A DNA stretch of 64,000 bases from DATHSY01 sp046729855. Lineage in GTDB: Bacteria; Actinomycetota; UBA4738; HRBIN12. Every line of letters begins with the position of its first letter. Position 1 is the stretch's first letter. The notes beneath the pieces were generated by a model. It did not search any database. It saw only the letters and a list, made by a program, of their open reading frames with translations, and had not been told where the DNA came from. The translations under genes were made by a program, and so were the position numbers. This document shows, piece by piece, positions 52,114-61,111 of this stretch. The stretch spans positions 1 to 64,000 of the forward strand of contig JBKPHM010000001.1 of the NCBI GenBank assembly GCA_046729855.1, given 5' to 3'.

Positions 52114-53769
52114 CTACTCGACGGGGATCTCCTTGAACGTCGAATCCAGATCGATGCCCTCGCGCTTGCGGATCGCGCGAGCGACGAAGTAGATCACCAA
52201 CCCTGAGACGAAGATCGCGATGTTCAACAGGAACATGTTGAACGACCGGCTCTCGAGGAAGATCCCGCCGCCCTCGTGCTTCGGCGTTGCGGACAATCCG
52301 GACAGCGGGTCCTTGAGATAGGCCCACGCCATGAACGCGCACGCCACCAGCGACAGCGCGCCCACGATGGTCATCACCGGCACGCCCCGGAACCGCCAGT
52401 TGGCCGGCGACGTCTCGAACACGTCGCGCACCCGGTACGGCATCGCCATCGCTGCGATCGACGTAACGCCGAACGAGAGGATGAAGCCGAAGATCCCGAC
52501 GAGCGTCTTGAACGGCGAGTCGGGCCGGGTGTACAGCCACAGCGCCGCGATCGAACCGAGCCCCATCACGACGAGCGCGTTGATCGGTGTGTGTGTCCGC
52601 TCGTTCACGCGACCCAGCCACGACGGGCCGACGCCGTCGATCCCGTACGCCAGCAGGTTGCGCGATGCGTTGAGGATCTGCCCCGGCAGCCACGTGTACG
52701 ACCAGAAGATGAACCCAAGGGAGAGGACCACGGCGACGACCACGTTCCCGATCGCGTACGCTGCGACCTCCGTGTACGTCGGCGGCGTCGCGAAGCCGAG
52801 CGTCGCGCCGAAGTCGAACGACGCGGCGCCCATCCACTCGAGGCCGGCCGTCTTGTCGAACACCCAGACGGTGAGCATCGCGATCAGGACCGATGCCACG
52901 GCCGCGAACGGCATCGACCACAGCTGCACCGTGCCCGGCCGCTTGACCTCGCCGCCGATGTAGGCGGACGACTGGTTGAAGACGAGCTCGAGGTAGATCC
53001 ACGTCATCGGGATCAGCGTCCAGTACAGGCTGAACGGCGCCGTCGCGAAGCCCGCCTCCCTCGACGCCCCGAGCACGCTCTGGTACGCGTCCGGCCCGAC
53101 CGTGTCGGCGAACGTCTCGTTGAAGCCGCTCACGAAGCCGTCGCGGCTCATGAACGCGAGGACCAGGATCGTGAGCAGCGCTCCGATCATCGCGATCACG
53201 AAGAGGACGTTCTGCACGCGGAAGTACGTGTTGAGCCCCAGCGCGAAGATCCCGACCAGCACGGCGATCAGCAGCGTTCCCGCGATGAAGGCGCCGGTCG
53301 GCGTCGAGAGGTCGTCGCCGAAGTCGATCAGCCCCTGGCTCCCGGTCAGGACGCCGAGGCCGCGGAAGAGCGGCGTGAGCCCGTAGTAGGCGAAGAACGC
53401 CGACGGCACGCCGCCGTACAGGACCCACCAGACGGTCTGGTTCCAGTTCGACATCATGCCCCAGGCCGGCCCGAGGACCCGGCTGACGTAGACGTAGTCG
53501 CCGCCCGACCGGGGCATCGCCGCCGAGAACATCGCGAAGACCATCGACGTGGGCAGCACGACGATCAGGCAGATCACGAACGCGAGCTGCACGTTGCCGC
53601 CGGGGTAGTACGCCGGGATGAGGAGCAACGCGAACAGCGTCATCAACCCGATCGAGACGAAGTTGATGTTGTAGATCAGCACGCTCCACGGACTGCCCTC
53701 CCGGACGAGGCCCGTGGATCTTCGGGCGTAGAGCCCGGTCGCGCTGGCCTGCCCTCCCGTGCCTTCCAT
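52114..53769 (-). CDS. APC-family amino acid/polyamine permease (551 aa)
   Basis: Twelve or more transmembrane helices and the APC family hallmark MPRSGGDYVYVSRVLGPAWG near residue 85 define the class. Further features are SSAYIGGEVKRPGTVQLWSMP, the family's GxExxxP region, and a C-terminal charged tail. It likely imports an amino acid or amine by proton symport. GGGGAGGT four bases before ATG 53769 fixes the start. It is divergent from the cyclase-family hydrolase, a pairing that suggests uptake followed by breakdown of a related substrate such as kynurenine. Confidence 0.9.
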   Translation of the reverse strand: MEGTGGQASATGLYARRSTGLVREGSPWSVLIYNINFVSIGLMTLFALLLIPAYYPGGNVQLAFVICLIVVLPTSMVFAMFSAAMPRSGGDYVYVSRVLGPAWGMMSNWNQTVWWVLYGGVPSAFFAYYGLTPLFRGLGVLTGSQGLIDFGDDLSTPTGAFIAGTLLIAVLVGIFALGLNTYFRVQNVLFVIAMIGALLTILVLAFMSRDGFVSGFNETFADTVGPDAYQSVLGASREAGFATAPFSLYWTLIPMTWIYLELVFNQSSAYIGGEVKRPGTVQLWSMPFAAVASVLIAMLTVWVFDKTAGLEWMGAASFDFGATLGFATPPTYTEVAAYAIGNVVVAVVLSLGFIFWSYTWLPGQILNASRNLLAYGIDGVGPSWLGRVNERTHTPINALVVMGLGSIAALWLYTRPDSPFKTLVGIFGFILSFGVTSIAAMAMPYRVRDVFETSPANWRFRGVPVMTIVGALSLVACAFMAWAYLKDPLSGLSATPKHEGGGIFLESRSFNMFLLNIAIFVSGLVIYFVARAIRKREGIDLDSTFKEIPVE

Positions 53770-53914
53770 GCGCACCTCCCCTGCGATGGGCGGACGGTTC
53801 GAACGCGGCTCGAACTCCAGCACGTTTGCGCGGGACGCGCCAGTTCCGCCGGGACGCACCGGCCGAGCGGTCCAGCGGGTGCTAGCATCCGCCGGCGCCG
53901 AGCCGGGAGCGGGC

Positions 53915-54586
53915 ATGCGGGTCCAGCGGATCGTCGACCTCTCGATCGTCGTCGACGATGAGACGCAGGTCTTCCCGGGCGACCCCGTTCCGTCCCTCCG
54001 CCAGGCCACTCGGATCGAGACCGAGGGCTTCAACGTTCTCTCCGTCTCGCTCGGGTCTCATACCGGGACCCACGTCGACGCGCCGCACCACACCGAGCCC
54101 GGTGGCCGGCACCTCGACCAGCTCGACCTGTCGCTGTTCGTGGGACCGGGCGTCATCGCGGACGTGACGGGCCACGAGCCTCGACGGCCGATCACGTGGG
54201 ACGACCTCGAGCCGGTCGCGGACCGGCTTCGGCCGGGGGCGATCCTGGTGCTGCGCACCGGCTGGTCCGAGCGACATCTCGGCTCGCCCCACTACTACGA
54301 CCACCCGTTCCTCGACGCCGGCGCCGCTCGCGAGGTCCTCGCGCGCGGCGTCCGGACGATCGCGATCGACGCGCTGAACCCGGACGAGACGGTCGTGGAC
54401 GGGACGGGCTCGTTCCCGGTCCACGAGCTCGTCCTCGGCGCCGGCGGCGTGATCGCCGAGAACCTGACGAACCTCTCCGACATCGCGGTGTCCGACCCGC
54501 TGATCAGCGTGCTGCCGATCCGGCTGGGCGGCGACGCGGACGGCGCACCCTGTCGGGCGGTCGCCGTGGAGCTGACCGCCCACTGA
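53915..54586 (+). CDS. Cyclase family / kynurenine formamidase-like hydrolase (223 aa)
   Basis: The family motif SLGSHTGTHVDAPHHTEPGG provides the His/Asp metal ligands, with the N-terminal DLSIVVDDETQVFPGDP. Further conserved parts are VLRTGWSERHLGSP and FPVHELVLGAGGVIAENL. KynB-type enzymes hydrolyse N-formylkynurenine; others open cyclic amides or imides. Divergent orientation from the APC permease suggests a shared substrate. ATG 53915 follows GGGAGC. Confidence 0.88.
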   Translation: MRVQRIVDLSIVVDDETQVFPGDPVPSLRQATRIETEGFNVLSVSLGSHTGTHVDAPHHTEPGGRHLDQLDLSLFVGPGVIADVTGHEPRRPITWDDLEPVADRLRPGAILVLRTGWSERHLGSPHYYDHPFLDAGAAREVLARGVRTIAIDALNPDETVVDGTGSFPVHELVLGAGGVIAENLTNLSDIAVSDPLISVLPIRLGGDADGAPCRAVAVELTAH

Positions 54587-54599
54587 ATGCGTGGCGGGA

Positions 54600-55550
54600 T
54601 CAGCCGGTCACGAACTTGTGCGCCTTCACCCGGTTGCGGTCGAGCGAGACGATCACGCCCTGCAACGCACCCTCGGTGTAGAGCGAACCGGGGTTGCACA
54701 CCTTCGTGCGTCCGATCGAGCCCATCGCGCGCGACTCGTGGATGTGTCCGTGCAGGCCGAGGACGGGCTGGACGTGCTCGATCGCTTCCCGAACGGCGAC
54801 GCTGCCGACCGGCGCGAACGTCGGCTCGCCCCCGGCGGTCCTGATCCGCATGTCCGACGTCAGCTGGTACGCCCGGTCCGTCCCCGTGTCGAACGGAGGG
54901 TTGTGCACGTTGAAGATCGTCGGCGTATCCGGGTCGAGCTCGGTGGCAAGCGCCCCGAGCTTGGTGCGCATCTCGTCCTCGGTGATCTCGCGCGGCGAAT
55001 CCCACGGCGTCGGCGTCGAGTACCCGAGCGAGAGCACCTGGTACGGGCCGAGCTCCACGATCCGGTCCTCGGCCTGCGTGAGCCAGGCGGCCTCGTTCAT
55101 CGCGCGCTTCACCAGCGGCGGGTCGTCGTTGCCGGGCATGACGAGGCAAGGGATGCCGGCATCCTTGAGCTTCTCGTCGGCGAGCTTGACCCAGTCCTCG
55201 ACGCTGCGGCCGATCGCGTGCTCGAACGCCCGGTCGAGCGCCTCGCCGTGCCTGCCGAGCTGTTCGACCTCGTCCGGCGTCGTGCGGTACGGGTAGAAGC
55301 CCTGCAGCCGCATCCGGTGTTCGAACCCGTCCAGCTCATCCTCCGAGCCCAGGCGCACTGCCTTGCCGAACAGGAACGTCTCCCACGTGCCGTTCGCCCC
55401 CTGCGTGATGGGGATCAGCCCCTTCCCGGCGACGTCCCCTCCCAGGATCACGGCGTCGACCCCGTAGAACGCGCCCGCGTTCAGGAACTTGCGGAAGCAC
55501 GTCTCGGATCCGTGGATATCGGTCGCGAAGTAGATCGTGAAGCGCGCCAT
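54600..55550 (-). CDS. Metallophosphoesterase (316 aa)
   Basis: The metallophosphoesterase motifs are FATDIHGSETCF, VILGGDVAGKG, CLVMPGNDDPP (GN[HD]D), IFNVHNPPFDT and LGLHGHIHESRAM. The insertion between the second and third motifs (residues about 45-135) is long and helical, unlike the compact copy at 13125. Its substrate is unknown. It has no signal peptide. It is convergent with the cyclase gene, and divergent from the small DUF7218-like gene. Confidence 0.87.
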   Translation of the reverse strand: MARFTIYFATDIHGSETCFRKFLNAGAFYGVDAVILGGDVAGKGLIPITQGANGTWETFLFGKAVRLGSEDELDGFEHRMRLQGFYPYRTTPDEVEQLGRHGEALDRAFEHAIGRSVEDWVKLADEKLKDAGIPCLVMPGNDDPPLVKRAMNEAAWLTQAEDRIVELGPYQVLSLGYSTPTPWDSPREITEDEMRTKLGALATELDPDTPTIFNVHNPPFDTGTDRAYQLTSDMRIRTAGGEPTFAPVGSVAVREAIEHVQPVLGLHGHIHESRAMGSIGRTKVCNPGSLYTEGALQGVIVSLDRNRVKAHKFVTG

Positions 55551-55641
55551 CGTGCGGCCAGTATGGGCGGCGCGCAGGCGTGTCGCCACCGCGCGTAGCC
55601 GTGCACGTGCGAGGGAATTGATACCGAAGGAGGTGAACGAG

Positions 55642-55806
55642 ATGCCCGACAAGCGACCGAGCGTCAAGAACGAGAAGCAGTACGAGGGACTCCGCAAGAA
55701 GGGCATGTCCAAGGAGCGCGCGGCGAAGATCGCGAACACCCCGAACGCCTCGCGCAAGGGCGGCAAGAAGGCTGCCGCCAAACGCCGGCAGAAGAAGTCC
55801 TCGTAG
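55642..55806 (+). CDS. Small basic DUF7218-like protein (54 aa)
   Basis: A highly basic peptide reading VKNEKQYEGLRKKGMSKERA then AKIANTPNASRKGGKKAAAK. The KNxxQYExLxxxGMSKExAAxIAN pattern is a recurrent bacterial small-protein family (often annotated DUF7218 or plasmid stabilisation protein). AAGGAGGTGA five bases before ATG 55642 makes this a confident start. It could bind nucleic acid given its charge. Confidence 0.8.
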   Translation: MPDKRPSVKNEKQYEGLRKKGMSKERAAKIANTPNASRKGGKKAAAKRRQKKSS

Positions 55807-55851
55807 CGGGCGGGGGCCGGCCGCTCGCCCGCCGATCCATGCCCGGCGCCG

Positions 55852-56241
55852 TCAGTCCGAGGCCCAGGCCACGAGGTCGATCTCGATCAGCCACGCGGGG
55901 TTCGCCAGCCCGGCGATGTACATCAGCGTCGATGCCGGCCGGTGGCCTCCGAGCACTTCGTCACGAACGGCACGCGCGGTGGGGTAGTCGTCACGAGAGA
56001 CCATCAGCGTGTTCAGCTGCACGATGTTCGCGATCTGCATCTGCGCGCCGGCCAGCACCCCGCTGACGTTGCGCCACGCCAGCCGCGCCTGCTCCTCGAT
56101 CCCCTGGCCGATCCGCCCGTCCGTGTCCACCCCTACCTGGCCCGCTCCGAACAGGAACCTGCCCGACCCGATGACCTCGACGCCGTGGGAGTAGCTCGCG
56201 AACGGCCCGGCCACTCCCATCGGGTTGAACGGTCGGATCAC
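55852..56241 (-). CDS. RidA/YjgF-family protein (129 aa)
   Basis: The Rid fold is visible: ASYSHGVEVIGSGRFLFGAGQVGVD, QARLAWRNVSGVLAGAQMQIAN and the C-terminal HRPASTLMYIAGLANPAWLIEI. RidA deaminates reactive enamine/imine intermediates; the catalytic Arg position appears as HRPASTL. GGAGGAAGCG before GTG 56241 supports the start. It lies downstream of the nucleotide cyclase gene. Confidence 0.87.
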   Translation of the reverse strand: MIRPFNPMGVAGPFASYSHGVEVIGSGRFLFGAGQVGVDTDGRIGQGIEEQARLAWRNVSGVLAGAQMQIANIVQLNTLMVSRDDYPTARAVRDEVLGGHRPASTLMYIAGLANPAWLIEIDLVAWASD

Positions 56242-56300
56242 CGCTTCCTCCCTCCCATCGGTGCCGGCGGCACCGGGCGGACGCCCGGGGGGTCCCTGGC

Positions 56301-57122
56301 TCATCGCGTCCGCGGCGGCGGGAACCGGTCGGCGAGGCCGTTCGCGTTCACCTGATACAGCGTCTCGGGCTGCGCGATGCCGGCGAGGCGCTGCCGGCCG
56401 AGGCTGCGGAGCCGCACGCCGGGCGGCACGGATCCCTGGACCGCCGTTCTGGTCTTGCCCGAGACCAGGATCTGGCCGCCATGCGCGACAGAAGCGACCC
56501 GGGCGACGGTGTGAACGGCGATCCCGACGTAGCCGTCGTCCGTCAGCGCCGGCCGGCCGGTGTGGACGCCGGCACGCACGCGGAGCTCGAGGCCGTTCGG
56601 CCAAGACCGTTCCACCATCGTCCGCTGCAGCTCGATCGCCGCCTGGATCGCCGCGGCGGGACGCTCGAAGACGGCGAAGTACTCGTCCGCGCGCGCGTCG
56701 ACCGTCTGGCCCCCATTGCGGCGGACCGCGTTCCGGATCAGGGAACGGGCGTCCCGCAGCACGCCCGCGTACCCGTCGCCCAGCAGCTCGAGCACCCGCG
56801 TCGAGCCCTCGATGTCGGTCAGCAGGAAGGTGACGGTGCCCGTGGGCAACGAGGCGAGATCCGGCGAGGCGCGCTCGGAGCGGATCTGGCGGGTGATGAA
56901 CCCCACCGGGACGATGCCAAACCGCTTCGCCGCCACGAGCAGCCGCCGCCGGGCGCGCTCGCGAGCCGCGCCGTCCTCGAACGCCACCCGATCGAACCGC
57001 GCGAGGGCGTTCCGCACGTGCGCCTCGTCGTGGATCGGCAGCCGCCGTTGGCCCTTCGAGTCGATGTACGCGAACGCCCGGTCCGGCAGCCCCGCGCGCT
57101 CGCGAGCTCTCAGCTTGCCCAT
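56301..57122 (-). CDS. Class III adenylate/guanylate cyclase with N-terminal DUF6582-like domain (273 aa)
   Basis: Residues 1-75 (LPDRAFAYIDSKGQRRLPIH, ARFDRVAFED, AAKRFGIVPVGFI) resemble the small DUF6582-type domain. The class III catalytic domain follows: TVTFLLTDIEGSTRVLELLG with the first metal Asp, VDARADEYFAVF with the second, and AVHTVARVASVAHGGQILVS. The transition-state Asn is His in this last motif, as in some actinobacterial cyclase-like proteins, so activity may be altered. ATG 57122 lacks a strong ribosome-binding site. Confidence 0.83.
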   Translation of the reverse strand: MGKLRARERAGLPDRAFAYIDSKGQRRLPIHDEAHVRNALARFDRVAFEDGAARERARRRLLVAAKRFGIVPVGFITRQIRSERASPDLASLPTGTVTFLLTDIEGSTRVLELLGDGYAGVLRDARSLIRNAVRRNGGQTVDARADEYFAVFERPAAAIQAAIELQRTMVERSWPNGLELRVRAGVHTGRPALTDDGYVGIAVHTVARVASVAHGGQILVSGKTRTAVQGSVPPGVRLRSLGRQRLAGIAQPETLYQVNANGLADRFPPPRTR

Positions 57123-57275
57123 AACATGACAATACTGGGACGCTCCGACGCGCTCACCTGTGCCCGGGACCGTTGCGGCGGACGGCCGGCGTCGGGGAGC
57201 TCGCGCGGGTTCCGGTTGAACCGCTCCGATCCGGGGCACACTCCGTCCGGACACCGACGGACCGAGGAGCGGACC

Positions 57276-58094
57276 ATGACCAAACCCCATGGGCGCCTGC
57301 TCTGCGTGATCCTCGCCGGCGTGGTCGCAGCGTCCGTGGCGGCGCCGGCCGCCGCGGCCGCAGAGCCGCCCGCCAACATCGTGGCGATCGGCGACTCCAT
57401 CACCCGGGCGACGAACGTGTGCTGCTGGTACGGGGATCATCCCAGCTACTCATGGAGCACCGGGTTCAACCCGCTCGATGGGCTCAACAGTCACTACGAG
57501 CGGCTGATCGGGCAGGACGCGTCGATCTGGGGTGACGAGTACAACGACGCGAGGGCCGGCGCGCGGATGGCCGATGCGCCGGCGCAGGCGTCGATCGCCG
57601 TCTCGCAGGGCGCCGAATACGTCACGATCCTGATGGGCGCGAACGACGTCTGCACGTCGGACGTCACGACGATGACGCCGATCGACAGCTTCCGGGCCTC
57701 GTTCGAGTCCACGATGACGACGCTCGCATCCGGACTGTCGTCGAACGCGAAGATCCTCGTCGCGAGCATCCCGAACGTGCGACGCGTGTGGACGCTCTTT
57801 CACGACAACGCGACGGCCCGGTACATCTGGCGGACGTACCACGTGTGTCAGTCCATGCTGTCGACGTCGAGCACGCTCGAGGACCGGCGCGCCGTCTACC
57901 AGCACACGCTCGCGCTGAACCAGGTCCTCGAGAGCGTGTGCACCGGATACGCGAACTGCCGATTCGACGGTTACGCCGTCTTCAACCACCTGTTCTCGAA
58001 GGACGACGTTAGCAAGCTCGACTATTTCCATCCCAGCCGCACCGGGCAGAACGTGCTCGCGACGCTGACCTGGTCCGCTTCGTGGTGGGCGTGA
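57276..58094 (+). CDS. Secreted SGNH/GDSL hydrolase (272 aa)
   Basis: A signal peptide (LLCVILAGVVAASVAAPAAA) is followed by the catalytic blocks VAIGDSITRATN (Ser), the oxyanion Gly in DARAGARMA, LMGANDVC (Asn) and DYFHPSRTGQ (Asp and His). The order matches GDSL esterases or lipases, probably acting on cell-wall or environmental esters. It contains six cysteines in the mature part, consistent with disulfides. ATG 57276 sits behind GAGGAGC. It is divergent from the cyclase gene. Confidence 0.88.
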   Translation: MTKPHGRLLCVILAGVVAASVAAPAAAAAEPPANIVAIGDSITRATNVCCWYGDHPSYSWSTGFNPLDGLNSHYERLIGQDASIWGDEYNDARAGARMADAPAQASIAVSQGAEYVTILMGANDVCTSDVTTMTPIDSFRASFESTMTTLASGLSSNAKILVASIPNVRRVWTLFHDNATARYIWRTYHVCQSMLSTSSTLEDRRAVYQHTLALNQVLESVCTGYANCRFDGYAVFNHLFSKDDVSKLDYFHPSRTGQNVLATLTWSASWWA

Positions 58095-58171
58095 ACCGGA
58101 TGATTGAATCGGCCTAGCCCCTCTGCCATCATCGGCCGCACACGCGGCGTGGTGCTCGGAGGATTCCCCAT

Positions 58172-59071
58172 ATGGCCGACCTGAAGGGCTCGTTCTTCGG
58201 GTACAGCCGCGCGAGCGTCCGGTCGGTGCTCGCGGAGCGCGAGGCAATGCTCGATCGCGCCTCGAGGGTCGCGAGCGCGGCCGAGCAGCGCGCGGATCGC
58301 TTCTCCTCCGAGCTCTCGCAAGCACAGGGCGCGTGCGCCGAGCTCGGGGAACAGCTCGACGCCGCCAATCTCGTTCGCGCGCGGCTCGAGGAAGACCTGC
58401 GCATCATGACCGAGCGCGCCGAGCAGGCGACGACCGAGGCGGCGGAGAGCCAGCAGGCGCTGCGGCGCGCGCTCGAGGGCTCGGCGCAGGACAGGGCGTC
58501 GCTGGAAGCGCATCAACAACGCCTGGCCGAGCTGGAGGGACTCCTCACCGAGTACCGAGAGGAGATCGAGCGACGGGCCGCGCGGACGATCGCCTCGGTC
58601 GAGCCGACGCGGGCGCGTGCGCCCGAGCCGGAGGACGGGCCGGCGACGGCGACCGAGCTCGCCGCCGTGATCGAAGTCACCGAGCAGGCAGTGCTCAGCA
58701 TCATGGAGTCGACGAAGGCGCGCGCGGACCTGGAGCTCCACGCCGTCGACGCAGAGCGGGAGCGGATCAAGCGTGACGTGGAATCGATGACCGCGTGGCG
58801 CGATCGCGCCGCACCCGTGATCGACTCACTCGAAGCGACGATGAGCGAGGTTCAACGACACGTGGGAGAGGTCGGCGCTCGCGTGAGCGACGTACTGCGG
58901 CCCGTCACGAGCGCCGTCACGCAGCTCGCCTCGGACCTCGCGTCCCTCGACACCCTCGCCGAGGCACGCACCGAGGCCGTTGCGGAAGCGACGCGAACGT
59001 TGGACGACACGCGTGTGATCGAGCTCCGTGATCGCGACTCCGAGAGCCGCGACGCCTACCGCGACCGGTAG
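58172..59071 (+). CDS. DivIVA-like coiled-coil protein (299 aa)
   Basis: The N-terminal FFGYSRASVRSVLAEREAML resembles the DivIVA/GpsB membrane-targeting start. Long coiled-coil follows (about residues 30-130) and again after a Pro/Ala-rich linker (150-165), to residue 270. It may organise cell poles or the division site. No transmembrane helix is present. It is convergent with the EEP-domain gene. Confidence 0.72.
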   Translation: MADLKGSFFGYSRASVRSVLAEREAMLDRASRVASAAEQRADRFSSELSQAQGACAELGEQLDAANLVRARLEEDLRIMTERAEQATTEAAESQQALRRALEGSAQDRASLEAHQQRLAELEGLLTEYREEIERRAARTIASVEPTRARAPEPEDGPATATELAAVIEVTEQAVLSIMESTKARADLELHAVDAERERIKRDVESMTAWRDRAAPVIDSLEATMSEVQRHVGEVGARVSDVLRPVTSAVTQLASDLASLDTLAEARTEAVAEATRTLDDTRVIELRDRDSESRDAYRDR

Positions 59072-59081
59072 CCGGCCTGCC

Positions 59082-60956
59082 TCAAGCCGCGCCCAACGAG
59101 AACGTCACGTAGATCGGCAGGTGATCGGATGCGGACGCTGCCCCGACGCGGAAGGTTCCGATGTCGAGGTCGCTCGTGAGGAACACCCAGTCCGGTCGGT
59201 CGCACTCGTGCTTCGGCTCGGCCGACGTCGTCTCGCACGGCCTGCCCACCGCGGTCGCCGCGTCGATGAGCCCAGAGCCGGTAAAGAGTTCCGCGTCGGG
59301 ATCATCGGGTTGAACGTTGGGATCCCCCGCGATGACGGCGGGGGTTGCGCCGCCCCACTCGTCCAGCAGGGCGCCGATCTGCTTCTCGGAGCTGGTCTCG
59401 AGCTGCATGTCGATCACGACCAGCGGGCGGCCGGCGACGTCGACGGTGACCGCCACGTAGCTGCGTCGCTGCTTGCCGGCGACCGGCGGGAGCTCCCCGC
59501 CGCCGATCCGACGGAACGGTAGGTGCGTGAAGATCGCGTGGCCGAACTGCGGATCGGCCGCCGGCTCGAACACGTACGGCATGTCGAGCCGGTCGTGCAG
59601 ATACGCCAGGAGGTCGGCGGTCCCGTGGATCACCCAACCACGCGCGACCTCCTGCAGGACAACGATGTCGGGATGGAACGCCTCGATCGAGTCGGCGATC
59701 GCGTCCGCGTCGAGCTGACCGTCCGGATCGACCGCGCCGCGGACGTTGAAGCTGACCAGCCGGACATCGCTCGTGGTCGCCGGAACGATGTCCGCGCGCG
59801 GCCGGTCGAGCCACAGCGCCGACGGCAGCAGCACCGCCAGCACGCAGGTGACGGCAAACGGTGCCAGCGGCCATGCTTCGTCCCGCGTCGGGGCGCGATC
59901 CGCACGCACGGCCAACACGGCGGCCGCACCCACCAGAGCCGCACCCAGAGCGGCGATCAGGTCGCGAGGGAACGGCAGGGGCAGCGTGACGTCGATCTGC
60001 CACAGCAGCGCGAGGAGCAGGAACGACAGCGATGCCACCGTCATTGCAATCACGACGCGCGTCGCCGAGGAGCGCGACGGCCGCGTGGACAGCGCGACCG
60101 CGAGCGAGGCCGACGTGGCGATCTGCAGAACCAGGACGAGCGCGATCGCCGCCGCTCCGGTCACCCCGTGGACCGATCCTCCGACCACCGCCGCGCCGAC
60201 GAGCATCCCGACAACGGCGGCGAGAGGGATGCGCCGCGCTGCGGCCCAGACTACCGTCGCGAGCGCGAGCACGTCGCCGCCGAGAACGACGAGCGCCGCC
60301 GCCTCGAACGACACGTCGCCCTGCGACGCCACGTACCCGACGTTCTGGAGGAACAGCAGCTGCAGAGCGAGGTACGGCCCGATCGCCCACAGGTAGCCGA
60401 CGGCGCCCACGTCGCTGGGCGGCGTCCGTTCGACCAGCAGCCAGACACCGAGCAGGGCAGCGGCGATCAACACGATCGTGACGGCGACGGCTGGGAACGA
60501 CCCCTGCCACACCACGTCCCAGCCCCGCGTCGGCCCCCGGATCGCCGCGTCCAGCGCGAGCCCGACGATGATCCCCTCCAACAGCCCCACGCCCCTCAGA
60601 CGACTGCCGACGAAGGGCACGCATGCGGTGACGCCAGCCAACGCGGCCGCGGTCGCGACGATCGAGGCCCCGAGCGGGATCGGGTGCCAAAGCTGCACGG
60701 CGAGCCTGGCCACCGCCACGACGATCACGCCGCCCAGAGCCAAGCGTCGAGGCTCACGCCGCGCGACCGCAAGCGTCACGAGCGGCGCCGCGAACACCGC
60801 GAGCGCGATCGCACCCGCGGTCTCGGCATCGTCCTCGAACGCCTCGTACACCCCCGTGAAGAGCGTCCTGGACACCTGGGCGAGCAGCACGAACAGCAGC
60901 GCAACGGTGAGCACCGGCACCGCGTCGGTGCGGCGGCGCGACATCAGATCGGCCAT
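59082..60956 (-). CDS. Polytopic membrane protein with C-terminal EEP phosphoesterase domain (624 aa)
   Basis: About 12-13 transmembrane helices fill residues 10-385. The C-terminal 230 residues are an endonuclease/exonuclease/phosphatase domain: RLVSFNVRGAV, DIVVLQEVARGW, AVIAGDPNVQPDD (GDxN) and SDHLPIYV. The helix-plus-EEP order recalls eukaryotic Cwh43/PGAP2IP, which remodels lipids on GPI anchors, and some actinobacterial proteins. A lipid or phosphoglycan phosphodiesterase is therefore a reasonable guess. Start at Met1 or Met5. Confidence 0.8.
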   Translation of the reverse strand: MADLMSRRRTDAVPVLTVALLFVLLAQVSRTLFTGVYEAFEDDAETAGAIALAVFAAPLVTLAVARREPRRLALGGVIVVAVARLAVQLWHPIPLGASIVATAAALAGVTACVPFVGSRLRGVGLLEGIIVGLALDAAIRGPTRGWDVVWQGSFPAVAVTIVLIAAALLGVWLLVERTPPSDVGAVGYLWAIGPYLALQLLFLQNVGYVASQGDVSFEAAALVVLGGDVLALATVVWAAARRIPLAAVVGMLVGAAVVGGSVHGVTGAAAIALVLVLQIATSASLAVALSTRPSRSSATRVVIAMTVASLSFLLLALLWQIDVTLPLPFPRDLIAALGAALVGAAAVLAVRADRAPTRDEAWPLAPFAVTCVLAVLLPSALWLDRPRADIVPATTSDVRLVSFNVRGAVDPDGQLDADAIADSIEAFHPDIVVLQEVARGWVIHGTADLLAYLHDRLDMPYVFEPAADPQFGHAIFTHLPFRRIGGGELPPVAGKQRRSYVAVTVDVAGRPLVVIDMQLETSSEKQIGALLDEWGGATPAVIAGDPNVQPDDPDAELFTGSGLIDAATAVGRPCETTSAEPKHECDRPDWVFLTSDLDIGTFRVGAASASDHLPIYVTFSLGAA

Positions 60957-61049
60957 CTCCCGCGTCCCCGGGCCGCCAAGCTACGGAGCACCCCGCCCCG
61001 GGTCAACTCACCGGCGTCGCTGCGCCGCAAGGCCGCCGTGGCCCTCCGT

Positions 61050-61075
61050 GTTCGGTGAGCGGCCGAGGCGGGAAT
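61050..61075 (+). promoter_or_regulatory. Possible sigma-B/F-type promoter for the trehalose synthase gene
   Basis: GTTC (61050-61053), 16 bases, GGGAAT (61070-61075), 36 bases before the ATG at 61112. The -35 has C in place of the fourth T, so the match is imperfect, but the spacing is the same as in all the other copies. Confidence 0.5.
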
Positions 61076-61111
61076 AGCTCCGGGAGCCGATTCCGGGTAC
61101 GAGGAGGCCTT

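Noticed and set aside
55593..55618. A stress promoter upstream of the 54-aa DUF7218-like gene
   Set aside because: GGGAAT is present at the right distance, but the -35 region reads GCGT, matching only two of four positions.
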